Positions 11,605 through 22,869 of a stretch of DNA of 64,000 nt are shown piece after piece (the stretch's first letter is position 1; every line of letters starts with the position of its first letter). This DNA comes from Lepeophtheirus salmonis (lineage: Eukaryota; Arthropoda; Copepoda; Siphonostomatoida; Caligidae), in assembly GCF_016086655.4 (NCBI RefSeq), contig NC_052140.2:62001-126000 (forward strand), written 5' to 3'. The notes under the pieces are model-generated. The model saw only the letters and a list, made by a program, of their open reading frames with translations. It had not been told where the DNA came from and did not search any database. The translations under genes were made by a program, and so were the position numbers.

Positions 11605-13070
11605 CTGTCACAATCAGTCTTTTTTCCAATCCTTTAATAAAACGAAAGAAACAGTTTCTTGGTCCATATTCTTTTTTCTTGTATTTTCCTCCACTAAAAC
11701 TCTCTCCCTCTCAATATTTTCACTAAGATTAAAATTTGATATTTCATTAAAGACTTTCTCCACAAAATTTGTTTTGTTCTTAATTGACGTTTTAGCTAGG
11801 CACGTAAGCCTTTTACTATCTTCCACCAGTTCTTGACATTCCATTATTAGTATTATTAGAAACCAAGCCCGCTACAAATTTTTTCTATCCTTAAAGAAAA
11901 ATTCTTTGAGAATATCTTCAAAAGATAATTCACTTTGGTAAAAAGTCGTGTTCCATATTCCAGCGAGGATATTTCTTCCAATTAGAGTTGTATATATCAA
12001 TATTCCACTCCTCGTTCTCTACTCGATTTCCCTTTGGTTCTCAATTGTGTCACTCTTGTTCAATTTCAAAAAAGTACCTAATATTTTGAGATAAATCATA
12101 AATATTTAACCTTCCTCTATAGCTTGACACAATTTTTGAATTTTGAAAGTTAGGTGTCAATCCAGAGACCAGGATGAATTCATCAATAATTTGTTTTGTG
12201 CTAATTTTGGATTCTTTAATTTCCTTCAACGTACTAGAAAACATTATTGAGATCTTGTCATTGTAAAATTTGATTTTTTTCTCCTTTTTGCCAATCCCCA
12301 CGCCTATTATATTTTTGCACGATATTTATACCAAAGCATTCAATGTCAAGATAAATACACTTCGAAAGATATCGCCTCCTCGTTGGAACACTTTATTAAT
12401 AATGAAATTGTGTTCCTCAAGTCGGTAATGCGTGTAGATGTTACATAAACATATAGTCACCATCGGAATAAAGTTATCAACAAAGCCATAAGATTTTCAA
12501 CATATTAATATGTACCCATGGGATATACTGTCAAGTGTTTTTTTTAAATTTACTGCCAACATGGCAACTTCCCAGTCTCTTTCATTAGCTATTGATGTCT
12601 ATCAAACAATATCTTCCATGAACCTTCCTCGACAAAAATCCTTTTATGCTTGATGCAATATGGAAGGTAAAACCAGCTGCATTCTTTGATCTAACAAGCC
12701 ATTATATATTTTATAAGCTGTCTTTAGAATTGTTAAATATGTATGATTTCCAATATGCTTAGGGTCTTTACCTCATTTTTGAATTAATACAAGTCTTCCA
12801 TTTGTGCTCTGTCTTTCAAACTTGCTCCTAAAGATTGTTGAAATATCACCCTACGATATTTCTTTCTATAGGAAATCCGTATACACCTGGTAATTTTTTC
12901 TTCTTCTTGTACTTTACAATGCAGCTTTTGATTTCATCAATCCAAATATCTTTCTCCAATCAGTTTTCTGAGATTCAGATAACTAGGAAGCTTGAAATGA
13001 TTTTGATTCCCCTACAGGAGAGCGATATTATCCACATTGGAATATGCATTTGTTAGACTTCCTAAATTCC
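11605..13070 (-). pseudogene. LINE reverse transcriptase remnant (minus strand)
   Basis: Reading down from about 13070, scattered frames give RT blocks in the right order. LKTAYKIYNGLLDQRMQLVL is followed by the start of the finger/palm, RGRFMEDIV (about 12633-12606). A motif A-like segment follows (about 12560-12510), NLKKTLDSISHGYI, in which the usual KAFD is TLD. A diverged motif B region lies near 12390. Post-palm sequence is in the 12050-12301 ORF (SGLTPNFQNSKI). Motif C should fall just upstream of 12250 but reads as FYNDKISI without YADD. A further open segment at 11614-11844 lies where the C-terminal part would be. Many frameshifts; clearly inactive. Confidence 0.65.
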
Positions 13071-13089
13071 CTTAACCTAAAACTCCAAC

Positions 13090-13660
13090 ATCCATGCGTT
13101 CAAAACTTTTTCATGACTCTGTAGTAAGTGAAGATCTAATAAGATTTTATATTATTTATTGGTAAAATTCAAAGTCACACCCCTCCTTAATACCTTTTCC
13201 TGTTTAGAAAAGAAGTTTGTTGTGAAGCGAAAATATTAAAAAAGAATAAATAATGGGATACATTTTGCAATACTGCTTGCAACTGATCCCGTTAAAACTG
13301 ACAGTTAATAAATTGCAAATTTATCTTCACTGAGTGAGTTTTGATTTTTAATAAAATCACAGGGTGGTCCAGGTAAATTGGGGAAATCTTTAAACATTTC
13401 ACAAACAATAGCAATTATACTCGAAATTAATCATTGAATTTTACTAATATAAATTCAAGGTTTATTTAATTTTTCGTATTTGAATAAAATAACTAAGTTA
13501 CAAATATGTCTCAAAATCATATATACATATATATTTCCTTATATCTAAATTTTATGTCTTCATTAATCAACTCATAATTCTGATAACGTTTACTCACAAA
13601 TAAAAAAGATGTTTGTGAGTGTATTTATTAAAAATCACTAGTTACAATATATATTTATGA
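13090..13660. other. AT-rich gap
   Basis: ACAGGGTGGTCCAGGTAAAT at about 13361 resembles a DNA-transposon end and is similar to ACAGGGTGGGTCC at about 8010. No matching partner end was found nearby. Confidence 0.3.
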
Positions 13661-13666
13661 ATCATA

Positions 13667-13891
13667 ATGAGTACATCTCAGGCGTGGTTTGTATACGAGT
13701 TACAGGGAAAGGAGAGGTGCTATAGTTTCAAAAATCAAATTGAATCTTTAGTCGTGAAGAGGCCATCAAGCTCTCCGGATCTCTATACTCTTGAGTGGAG
13801 GGTGAGCTGCCGAAGACTTGTTCTTTTTAATAGACGCAAATTAAATTCAAATAATTTTTACCACCCTTCCCGTACTCCACTTTGCAAGTGA
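13667..13891 (+). pseudogene. Possible Tc1-like transposase scrap
   Basis: The 74-codon ORF contains KRPSSSPDLYTLEW (about 13760-13800), which resembles the WPPSSPDLNPLDY block around the third catalytic residue of Tc1/mariner transposases. Nothing else in the ORF supports this, so the call is weak. Confidence 0.3.
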
Positions 13892-14724
13892 CGGAAGTGT
13901 GCTCCATAACTAATTTATGGTTAGATTAGTTTATTTTCTGAAATTTTTTTTTCATTCGGGGATTTGTATCTGGAGAGTGACACACCTTTTTAATAGCTAC
14001 AAAAGGATAAAATAAAGTTATATAAAGGTTTTTCATTGTGTTTGGAGTTCACAATTTCACATCGTTCCCCTTTTTGTTCAAAAAACCTAATATTTGGTGT
14101 GTTTCATTCGAAGGCTACAATTCTCATGAGTGTGATTCGGCTCAAGAAGTCTTCTTTTTTCTGCATTCATTCCTTCCTTCAAGTGTGAATACTGATTGTA
14201 GACAGCATTTCCTGGTTACGAAAATTGAAAAAAACAAAACAATTTATGTATTTGTCATTCCATCCTTTTTTCTGATTTAAAATATCAGAGTAAATATTGA
14301 AACTTCTATAAATTTTCTCAGATACCAAGACAATGAAGACCTTAGATATTTTACGCAATATCTCGGTTTCCCGAGTTCGATCTGATATATTAATTTACAT
14401 ATTTTAAAAATTCGAAACTTTATTGATGACTCCTATCTTGGTCCTAACATCATTATCTTGGTGATATAAACTCACTTTGAGCCTCAATGAAATTGCTACC
14501 TTACATATTTTCAAGCACTCCCTTAAGTTTGGATGAATTTAATCTACCTTCAATGCCCTGTCTTAAATTAAATTCAGATTTTAATGAAATATTTAGTAAT
14601 AAAAATATGCAATGAATGAGAAAATTGCATTTTTACCTAACCTAGAATAACTATTTCATACCCATAATTGATCAAGAAAAAAAGTATCATCGGAAAAAAT
14701 AGTCATAAAACAAACCTTTCGAGA

Positions 14725-14985
14725 TAGTGTTGTATCAGGCCTTATTTATTTGGTCCTGTTCAGTCTTAGGAAGGTCCAATCAGTCCTTGGGTCTGGTCCT
14801 TGAGAATGTCTCTCCTTCAGTATAAATCAGTACTAAAACATATTTAAAAGAAATAAAAGTAAAGTTGAATGACGTCCTCAAGGACATTACTTTATCAGTT
14901 TTAGACTCATATTTAGGACTGAACTAGATCAGATCAAGACTGAACCGGAAGGGACGGGTGATGTCAGTCCTAACTAAGGATCGGG
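14725..14985. repeat. Repeat R3, near-complete copy
   Basis: Starts with a CAGGCCTTATTTATTTGGTC/CTGTTCAGTC block and ends with AGGACTGAACTAG...CAGTCCTAACTAAGG, an imperfect inverted arrangement. The middle (CAGTACTAAAACATA, AAAGTTGAATGACGTCCTCA) is shared with 47165-47345. Fragments of the terminal block recur at 24735 and 33845. Non-coding; probably a miniature DNA element. Confidence 0.5.
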
Positions 14986-15789
14986 GCAACATTACTACGA
15001 CACAGTTGCATAAGGCGCTATTGCAGTATTCAATATCAAACAAAGATATAACTCAAGGTGTTAAATCGCTTTTCGAAAGAGCATCTTTTGCTTTATTTTT
15101 ATTTTATGTTAATTCACACAAACGATATCCACGGTACATGCTGATGCAAAGGTTGGCTTACTAATATATGAACCATACATAACACGTCTTTTGCCTTTGC
15201 AGAAGGGGGAGTGGTTTGTCCCACGGGGAGAATCACAGCTCTAAAGCAAAGTCGTTAAGGAATCTCGTATTTCTGAGAAAAGTTTTTTGAGAAATTATGT
15301 CTTTTATTTGTATTCGACATAATTATTATAGGGTGGTGAGTTAACATCATTATAATCTTGAACAAAAATTAAGAAAGACAAAATTGTCCTTTTCATACAA
15401 TGTAAGTACAATTTGAACGCTTGCGACAGCTGGACATGTCCATGTAGAACGTTGTTTGTTGTTGTAGGGTATAGGCAGAAATGTTCTTGCGTCAGTCAAA
15501 AAAGAAAAAGGTAAAGTATTGGAAAAACCTCCTGTTCTTTATTTGTGTTATATTTTTAACTAAAAACTATATTTGGACTACATAAAATGTAAGGTACACT
15601 TTATGAAACAAAAAAAAGTGACTAGATTTGGTTTTTCCATTCCCTGCATAATTTATTATCTAACAGTTACAACAGCAATAAGTATCATTCATATATATTA
15701 TTAATTTAATATCTAACAAAGTATTTACCCAAATAAACAATACGATAATATGATTCCAACATATTATACAAAATATCTTATCTAATTTA

Positions 15790-16115
15790 ATTATAAATTG
15801 TGAAGTACAAAGTTTGGAGAGTTTTTTTCGCTTTATTTTCCCAATAAAATTTTACGTAGTTAAAATTATCTGATTTAAATCAAAAATGCACATTTCGTTG
15901 GATAACTTTTGTCCATTTTGAAGGCAATTTAATTATTCTGCGACTGAAGAAGTCCTATGTGTAAAAAAACTTGACCAGCTCATTTTCACAAGCCTCTCTT
16001 GAGGCCGGTTTTGTAACATTAGAAAAATTTTCAAATGCTTGTCAATGTGATAATCGCTTGGTGCCATGTCTGGACCATACGGTAGGTCCTATAGAACCTC
16101 CCATCTAAGCTTAAT
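15790..16115 (-). pseudogene. Mariner transposase, C-terminal third
   Basis: The minus strand reads LRWEVL-stop-DLPYGPDMAPSDYHI (about 16110-16045). The PDMAPSDYH segment corresponds to the (S)PDLAPSDYHLF box that holds the third catalytic Asp of mariner (DD34D) transposases. It is followed by a diverged tail ending near RIIKLPSKWTKVIQRNVHF, comparable to the usual (K)LP-x-RW-x-KVI end. One in-frame stop and probable frameshifts. The N-terminal two thirds are absent. Confidence 0.7.
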
Positions 16116-16382
16116 CTTGCATTTTCATATATTACATTTTGGTCTATATTAAGTTTTTAGGTTTAAAACTGTACAAACTTATCTATTCAATTGACTTCAG
16201 AATGGACACATACATGCAAATTTATGACTTTGTCATGTCTTTGGATTATGGGAGACGACAGTCCCATGATTACAATAAATATCTACTTAATTATAGTTAT
16301 AGTTTTAAAATTCCCTTATTAGGATGAATAAATAATATTTTTATCGCATAAATATTACATTTTCTAAAGCTGTTATATTATT

Positions 16383-16560
16383 ATTTCATTCTTGGAGAGA
16401 GAACATCTCAATATAAAGTAACTACTAATGCATGTGCTCATAAATGACGGAAAGTAAAAATAATCCAATAAGTTGAAATGATAGCTAAGCTCCTCTTCTC
16501 TCAAATATTTTCCAAATCGTAAGGATTACAATGTTTGTTTTCGATTTTTTTATTTTTTCA
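16383..16560 (-). repeat. Repeat R1 copy (reverse, with terminus)
   Basis: CATTCTTGGAGAGAGAACAT and TGTGCTCATAAATGACGGAA match the R1 3' core in reverse. GATAGCTAAGCTCCTCTTCT and CAAATATTTTCC match the R1 terminal inverted repeat. It is internally shortened. Confidence 0.6.
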
Positions 16561-17315
16561 TACTACTATATACTATTTTACATATTTCATACAATGAGTT
16601 ATAGTGTATAATGAGTACAGATATGATTTTGAAAAGAGAGGGCGTAACACATATGGTACTACTGAAATAAGACCATTGTTAATATCAGAGGCTTTCTATA
16701 TGATTTTGCGACGGGGAAAAAAATGAACTACAGCTATAAAGAGGAGAATTTTCTACATTTTAAATAGTCGTGAAAATATTATAATTAGATTTAACTCGTA
16801 CATCTTTTAAAATAATTATTACGAAAGATTTGTGAGAAGGAGCTGCTAAAACCCCAACCATCTATTGAACAATGATCAAAAGGAAGAAAGACTACATGCA
16901 ACAACCGTTTTCCCTGTTCCAATCGCTAAACCTAGTTTTTTTCTTTACACAAATCCCTTCTTTAATAAAAATATTGTCAGCGCCCTGTTGGAACTTTAAA
17001 TATTTATATATGTATTGTATACATTACTTTTTTTCATCCTTTGTTATGGAGCTAACAATATCATTATACAGCCCTTTATATTAAATAATAAATGAGAGGG
17101 GGAAGAACTCAGAGCCATGGGAATATGTTTTTTCCATATCGTCCAAATCCCAATTTCATAGGGTATATTTTTTTAAAGTCCTTTCCTGGCCATTCATTCC
17201 CTTTAATGGTTTATTGATTTATCGTTCTACCTTACAAAGTATGAGTTGACTATTCTAACCATAAATAAAACCTCTTTTACTATTTTTATACAATATTTGC
17301 GTAGATGCTTATAAG

Positions 17316-17576
17316 TAGTGATGTGCCACGACAAAGCAAACAATACTCGAGTGTTATAAAATTATTTAATAGTCGAGCTTTCTTATTGTAACCCTAATTT
17401 TGTCTCAATAAATGAACTCAAAGAAGTCATATTATCCATATAAATAATTATGCAGATATCAGTGGTAAACAAGTGTTGGAGCGAGTAACGAGTATAGTTC
17501 GTAATTCCCGTATTTTTATTTTTTTAGAAATGATAAAACACTGGAGTAGCAAAATTCTGCTCGCAGCACATCACTA
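17316..17576. mobile_element. hAT-type miniature element (261 bp) with 8-bp target duplication
   Basis: Both ends begin TAGTGATGTGC: left TAGTGATGTGCCACGACAAA, and the right end read on the minus strand TAGTGATGTGCTGCGAGCAG. Flanks are CTTATAAG (17308-17315) and GTTATAAG (17577-17584), matching at 7 of 8 positions. Eight-base target duplications with short inverted ends are characteristic of hAT elements. No coding capacity, so it is non-autonomous. Confidence 0.75.
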
Positions 17577-17818
17577 GTTATAAGTAATCTACCATTGATA
17601 TATTACTCTATTTACAAAAATGATAAATTAAATAGAGGCACTCATTTACTTTTGAACAGAGATATTCACATTGTTCATGAATCCCTTATATCTCTTTAAT
17701 CTTTCAAAAGATAAAATAGTTTTTTTCTTTGAATGATTATTTCTTATAACAAACGATAAACATTATTTGGGGCAAAAGTCCCAGTAATTCAAGCCCTTAA
17801 ATTACAAACAGAACTTAC

Positions 17819-17943
17819 TTATCTCCATCAAATATCATCGACTTGATCCTCAAATAGAGAAAATCTTGAATAATTGCTTTCTTTATCAAATTCTTGGGAT
17901 TCAATGTATTCTCAAATTCAGGCAATTCAAAATCCAGATCCAT
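17819..17943 (-). CDS. Possible first coding exon of a host gene
   Basis: On the minus strand an ATG at 17943 opens a 42-codon frame (begins MDLDFELPEFENTLNPKNLI) with soluble-protein composition: acidic and Lys-rich, no Cys or Trp. Just after codon 41 the sequence is ATAA|GTAAGTT, a consensus 5' splice site (GT at 17818-17817). Without splicing the frame ends one codon later at TAA. An in-frame TAA lies about 18 bases upstream of the ATG, so this is the likely start if the exon is real. The next exon would lie at lower coordinates, beyond or around the hAT insertion at 17316-17576, and was not identified. No family recognised. A chance ORF of this length is possible in this AT-rich DNA. Confidence 0.35.
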
Positions 17944-18232
17944 CCACTTAATTCTATATTATCCCAGAATGTCATCAAAATATATACAGACATTGCAGAT
18001 AAAATTAGTAAATAATATCAGCCCTTGCTAATCTAAAAAGATGTATATTAACACTCTGTTAGCTAACTGGGATATGATTTACCCCGAGACTTATAGAAAG
18101 CCGTCTTATTTCTTTGAATCTACAATGTACAAAAGCCAATACTAAGTTGTATGCTCCTGAAACATTAACTCTGATTAAATGCAATTTTTCATTCGTCTTG
18201 ATAATGCCCAGCTTAGGAGAGATATAAGAGTA

Positions 18233-18715
18233 CAGGATTGATATTATCTATTGGTACACTTAATTTAAATTTGCATAAATCAGAAATTTTTCTTGGTTTG
18301 TCTTCAAACTCGTTGAAAGATTTTGTAACCCAAAATTCCTTATGTAAAGTGTCGACTAAATTAAAAACAAGATAAAAAACGAGAACTTGTAAAATGGAGC
18401 AACAAGAGGACTGAAATTTTGAAGCTTCTCACACGCGGCATGTTCTCCCATGGCAATATCCAAGGAACTCAGATGCAGAAGTACTCCTTTTTTTTCGTGC
18501 GAGGGACATCTTCACCGCCACCATGGCGATGGAAATTGTGGCCAGCACAGGCAAAGTCTTCCCTCCTATTTTTGTGGAGAGAAAGGAGCTGCTCAATGTA
18601 TTTGGGCCTCGTATTGAGGCAATTATTAGAGCTGAGGCCTCACATATTGAACAATAGTTGTGTTAATCCCTATTTTCTGATAATGTTGTATAATACAAGA
18701 GTCAATCTTTAAAAA
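18233..18715 (+). pseudogene. Tc1-like element remnant, family A copy 1
   Basis: Starts after TA with CAGGATTGATATTATCTATT, which with the leader is shared with 37349-37590. After a short leader, an ATG at 18394 begins MEQQ. With a one-base shift the frame continues RTEILKLLTRGM, a transposase N-terminus. A jump then leads to MEIVASTGKVFPPIFVERKE (middle of the catalytic domain) and a C-terminus GPRIEAIIRAEASHIEQ ending in TAG at 18655-18657. The region between the N-terminus and the middle, and the DNA-binding and catalytic Asp boxes, are deleted. The right terminal repeat was not found. Confidence 0.65.
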
Positions 18716-19429
18716 TTAATGAAAATAGATGAAAAGAAGATAAGCTGCATCATTATTTATTTCAAAAAGTAGCTATTATTCTATATAATACATGCAACCT
18801 CATCAAACACTGATGAATACTAATTTGAAATGACGTAATTATTATAATCTATGATTATCATATAATTACATACGTTTTATTATGCGAATTCCTTTTTTAT
18901 CTAGTTCACTAACTCTGTTATCAAAATGATGTTCACTAACCGAGTTTCACATTTGACTATGTAATACAATTTGAAAATTCGGTGAGTTGATAAAATTTTA
19001 CCTAATCGAGTGAAACACTTGTTTATTCGCAAAAAATACTTCTATTTCTCTGGAAAAGTACTTTAAAAAGTAACATTGATTCATTTTAAGAGCTAATCCA
19101 CCGAGTAAAAAATCAAATGTAATTATCTACAAAATAATTCATTTTTGATTTAAGAAAGAACAAAGTAATCATTTTATATGACATATGGATTTTGTTAATA
19201 TGATTAACACGATTTACATCACAAAGCACCTTCTGAACGCACCATATTAAAAAAAAAAAAACATTAGAAAATTATTATATTAAATAAAAAAATTATGAAT
19301 CTCACTTATGATGAAGTTTATCAACAAGTGTGTGCAGCTAAAACTTAGCCACTAAGGCTTTAGGGACTAAAGAACTCTCTGGCTCATCATTTCATGTTTT
19401 TTTTTTTTTCTCATGTTGTTATTATTATT

Positions 19430-19540
19430 ATTTCATTCTTGAGGAGAGAATATCTAAGTATTGAGTAGCTCCTTGTGAGTGTGAATATCAAAAACACGGA
19501 GTAACACCTAATATTTGTTGGGGATTTATATTCTATATTT
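19430..19540 (-). repeat. Repeat R1 fragment (reverse)
   Basis: TTTCATTCTTGAGGAGAGAA, a TATCTAAGTATTGAGTAG block, CACGGAGTAACACC and ATTTGTTGGGGATTTAT match the reverse complement of the R1 core. Confidence 0.6.
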
Positions 19541-19544
19541 TTAA

Positions 19545-20255
19545 AGTAAGATTTGTCTGTTCGCTGAAATTTAATAACTCCAGGCAGTCTATTATTTAAT
19601 ATAATTGCATGATAAGTTTATAATATAGTTTAAAAGACATATAATTAGAGGAAAGACATATAGTTCAACAGCATTCTAATAACCTTTGTCTTCAGTAACG
19701 AAATATGCATATGTTTATCTTGCTAATAAGAGGGATCATTATGAGGAAAAATAATAGTTAAAATGATTATTTCTAACAAAAAATGATGAATAGTGTATTG
19801 ATGTACCACGCAGAGCCGACACATTTTGGTTCTTTATGTATTACATCAGATCTAAATAATTTATTGAAAAGTGTTTCTCTAAATTTAAAAGTGTTTAATT
19901 TTATTTGAATTTCTCTCATATGAAATCCACTAAGGATTATATTAAAATTATATTCATAGAGTGCCAAGGGTAGTACTTAAATCCCTAAAGCTACATGTAT
20001 TTATGTCATCAATAGTTACATAAAAAATGTATTGCTACTCGTATAATGACAAAAATAAGCACTACTATTAATTTTACTAATTACATAACCGATTACACCG
20101 TCAACACACAAGCAAGCTACAATGATTTTTCTCCAAATTGAGTGTGGATTATAATTTTATTCTTCGACGAAGAAAATTGATTGTTACATCAATTGTATGA
20201 CCAATTGATGTATTTTATTTTAAATTGGTCATATCAGGGCTCATTTATGTAAATC
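19545..20255. other. AT-rich gap
   Basis: No gene seen. ATTGATTGTTACATCAATTG near 20170 is a short imperfect palindrome. Confidence 0.3.
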
Positions 20256-20261
20256 TCTTAA

Positions 20262-20657
20262 CCCTTTACCCTCTGAATTTTATTTAATGAATTCAAAATA
20301 AAAAATATCACATGTAAAAACTTTTATAGGCATCATGATATAATGTAAATGAAAAAACATCAAAAATATTTTTTAATAAGAAAAATATATTTACAGACTG
20401 TGAGATCCTCTTGGTTATATGGCATATTTATGTACCATGGCTTTGAAAGTACATTGGGGGGACGACTATAAATAATAACACTTGAAATTCATAAAAAATA
20501 TAAATAATATGTTTCAAAACATATTCCTTATACTGTTCATAAACTAGAACTGTACTCTAAAGATCACTTAGTCGTACGAAGATATAGACTTGGAAATTAA
20601 TGCTATACACGAGTTTGTTTAAAAAGCAACCTTGAAGTCAATCCAAGCGGTAAAGGG
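20262..20657. mobile_element. piggyBac-type miniature element (about 396 bp)
   Basis: The left end is TTAA (20258-20261) followed by CCCTTTACC. The right end is GGTAAAGGG (20649-20657) followed by TTCA. TTAA targets and CCY-TTT-type 9-base inverted ends are the piggyBac hallmark. The right flank differs from TTAA by one base. Beyond the first 9 bases the inversion is weak. No transposase coding was seen inside. Confidence 0.55.
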
Positions 20658-20664
20658 TTCAATC

Positions 20665-21280
20665 ATATAGAGGTTCTGTACTACAATTCTTGCCTAATTG
20701 AACTCATCCTACTCGTTTGAATATTAAGACTATAATTTAGTCAAATATGTCTATGAAATATTGAGCTGAATGTATATGTTACCGGGAAAGTTTGAAAATT
20801 TGTCATCATATATAATACTTAGATAATGTATGATACCTGATTGTCTCAGGCAAACTATTTTATAAACGACATTTCACATTTCCTAGGTAATATATATAAT
20901 ACCAGAGTCACATGTCTGCAAAGTTTATAATACATATAAGTTGCGGACTCTAAATAAGAATACAAAGTCAAGCATAGTGCATAGGTACTTGTGCTTTTTA
21001 CGCGTTAACTTATTCCTTGTAATTTCTAACATATTACATACTGATCAATATGGCATGAATTAATGCACTTGAATTGGACAAAGGGGTGGATTACTTTCAA
21101 ATATATGTAATAATAACTGCCCCAAACCTGGAGATCTAAAGATATTCGAAAATACAATAAGGGAGTTTAACCGCACAAATCGAAGTTGAATTGGTAATTC
21201 GGGCTGGAATCTACTTTATATCCTTATAAGTTATAACTTATATATATATCACTTTTGATAACATCGTAATAATGAAGTGA
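20665..21280. other. AT-rich gap
   Basis: Contains the reverse copy of the short repeat seen at 8185-8215 (about 20745-20790). No coding feature recognised. Confidence 0.3.
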
Positions 21281-21283
21281 TAT

Positions 21284-21681
21284 TTGATAATTTTAAATGA
21301 TGAGTATCATTGTGATAGTTGCGTATCCTTTTCAATAACTAGAAATTACACATCATGTATTAATAAAGATTTCTTTTGTTTGATGTATCAGAAAAATACG
21401 GCCTATGAACCAGATAATCAAATAGTATTTGGAGGTACAATTGCGTTTAACACAACTCCCCGCCCTGTTTATCTGAAACTTACGCAAAATTTTTATTTTC
21501 ATCAATTATTGAAAAAGTATTTTCTCAGCATTTTCCCCCTATGGTTGCTAGTGCCCGTATGTCGGAAGATCGTGTAGTGCCAGAGCATGAGCCACTCCAG
21601 ACTGACATACAACAACACTTCCTCCATGAATTGTTTCAAGTAAAAGCCAACATGGCTAAAAATACTGTTTTTTCTTTCTAA
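21284..21681 (+). other. Open segments upstream of the KRBA2-like fragment
   Basis: A 97-codon ORF (21284-21577), then in another frame a segment ending VASARMSEDRVVPEHEPLQ and continuing to a TAA at about 21681. Together they look like a frameshifted coding region that could be the upstream part of the KRBA2-like element, but no motif (integrase core, zinc finger) was recognised, so the link rests on position only. Confidence 0.25.
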
Positions 21682-21719
21682 AACTAACTACCAAATGTTA
21701 ATTGACGAAGTGAAAAAAA

Positions 21720-22092
21720 AAGGTAATCATTAGAAAGATACCAAAAGTATATTGATAGAGAAAGGGTGGGACGAATCGTATAATCTCTTAGGTGTCGTTA
21801 TGAAAATGACGGAAGATGGATTTTACAAGCTTGGAACTACAGAAGGAATCTTAAAACAACTATATGTGGTATTATAAGTACTATAAGAATTTGGTGATAA
21901 TTGAAGATATCCCTCAACGTGAAATTTTTCTTCGATCAGCAGCTATTTTTCCATCTACAGGAAGCGGGCAAGGATTTGCCAAATGTATGTGCAATACAAA
22001 ATGCCAAAATAATAGGTGCCTTAGAGTAAAAAAAGAAGAAAGTTAATTGGAATTCAAAATGTCACTCTAGTCTTTCCTGCTGCAATAAGTAA
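21720..22092 (+). pseudogene. KRBA2-like integrase protein, C-terminal region
   Basis: Three frames in series resemble the C-terminus of KRBA2-like integrase proteins as I remember the family. First, from 21752, LLGVVMKMTEDGFYKLGTTE and then GILKQLY. Second, from about 21885, IIEDIPQREIFLRSAAIFPS followed by GSGQGFAKCMCNTKCQNNRC, a Cys-rich block. Third, 22048-22092, WNSKCHSSLSCCNK then TAA. This order (the DDGFYKLGT-x-GILKQLY block, the IPLR-x-AA block, the GGQGF-C-C-C cluster, the CNSKCH-SSL-C-NK end) is characteristic. KRBA2-type genes are thought to derive from mobile-element integrases. Two frameshifts separate the blocks and the integrase core was not found, so this is a pseudogene or element remnant. 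Confidence 0.6.
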
Positions 22093-22099
22093 AATGCAT

Positions 22100-22860
22100 T
22101 AGTCAGTTTTTCCAAATGTAACAAGATTTTTGAATCGAAATATGTATGTGCGATTAATATCAGAGTGTCAGAATAGTTTTTTGCGAATAATGTAATAACT
22201 AGTGTCACTCCTGCTTTTCCATTTTCCGTCTTAGTTTTGCTATCATATTTTTCTGTAGATAGTATATATTTTTAATGTTTATTATTTGGAATGCCAAATT
22301 CATAATAAAGTTTTCTAATCTTATTTTGTCAACATTTATTCCCTTGCCTAAACAGTTACTGGTACTTATATAGAATACCGAGGAAAAGTGTAATAAAATG
22401 TCATTTGTAATCAAGTTTGCCTGACATCATAGGGCATTATATTCATTACCTAGGTATTTTATACCTAGTTATACATCTTGCCGGTAAGACACATATGAAG
22501 TAAAATAATAGTTTTCGATTTTCTTCTTCTCTTGATTTTTTTTTATGTTAACGTAAGATATACGGAATTTTTATTTTTATAAAAGTATTAAATTGTTGTT
22601 TTTTGTTCGAATAATGATAAAAATATAAAAATGCAACATTCCTTACGGCAGAATATCGAGAGGTCAAATAGTTTAAGGGGAACGTACTTAAACTATCAAC
22701 GAATAAATCTATTGGTAAATGTTCTTTTCAATTTTCTATAAAATAATTTGATGACAAGGCTAGATTACTAGATTCAGTCATGATGTTTAATTTTCTTATA
22801 TTATAGCCTACGTAGGTACTACAAACTCAATGTGTCTCCTCATTTTTCTGTAATATTCTA
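22100..22860. other. AT-rich gap
   Basis: Holds a small palindrome, ACCTAGGTATTTTATACCTAG, at about 22449-22469. No gene recognised. Confidence 0.35.
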
Positions 22861-22869
22861 TATACTAAG

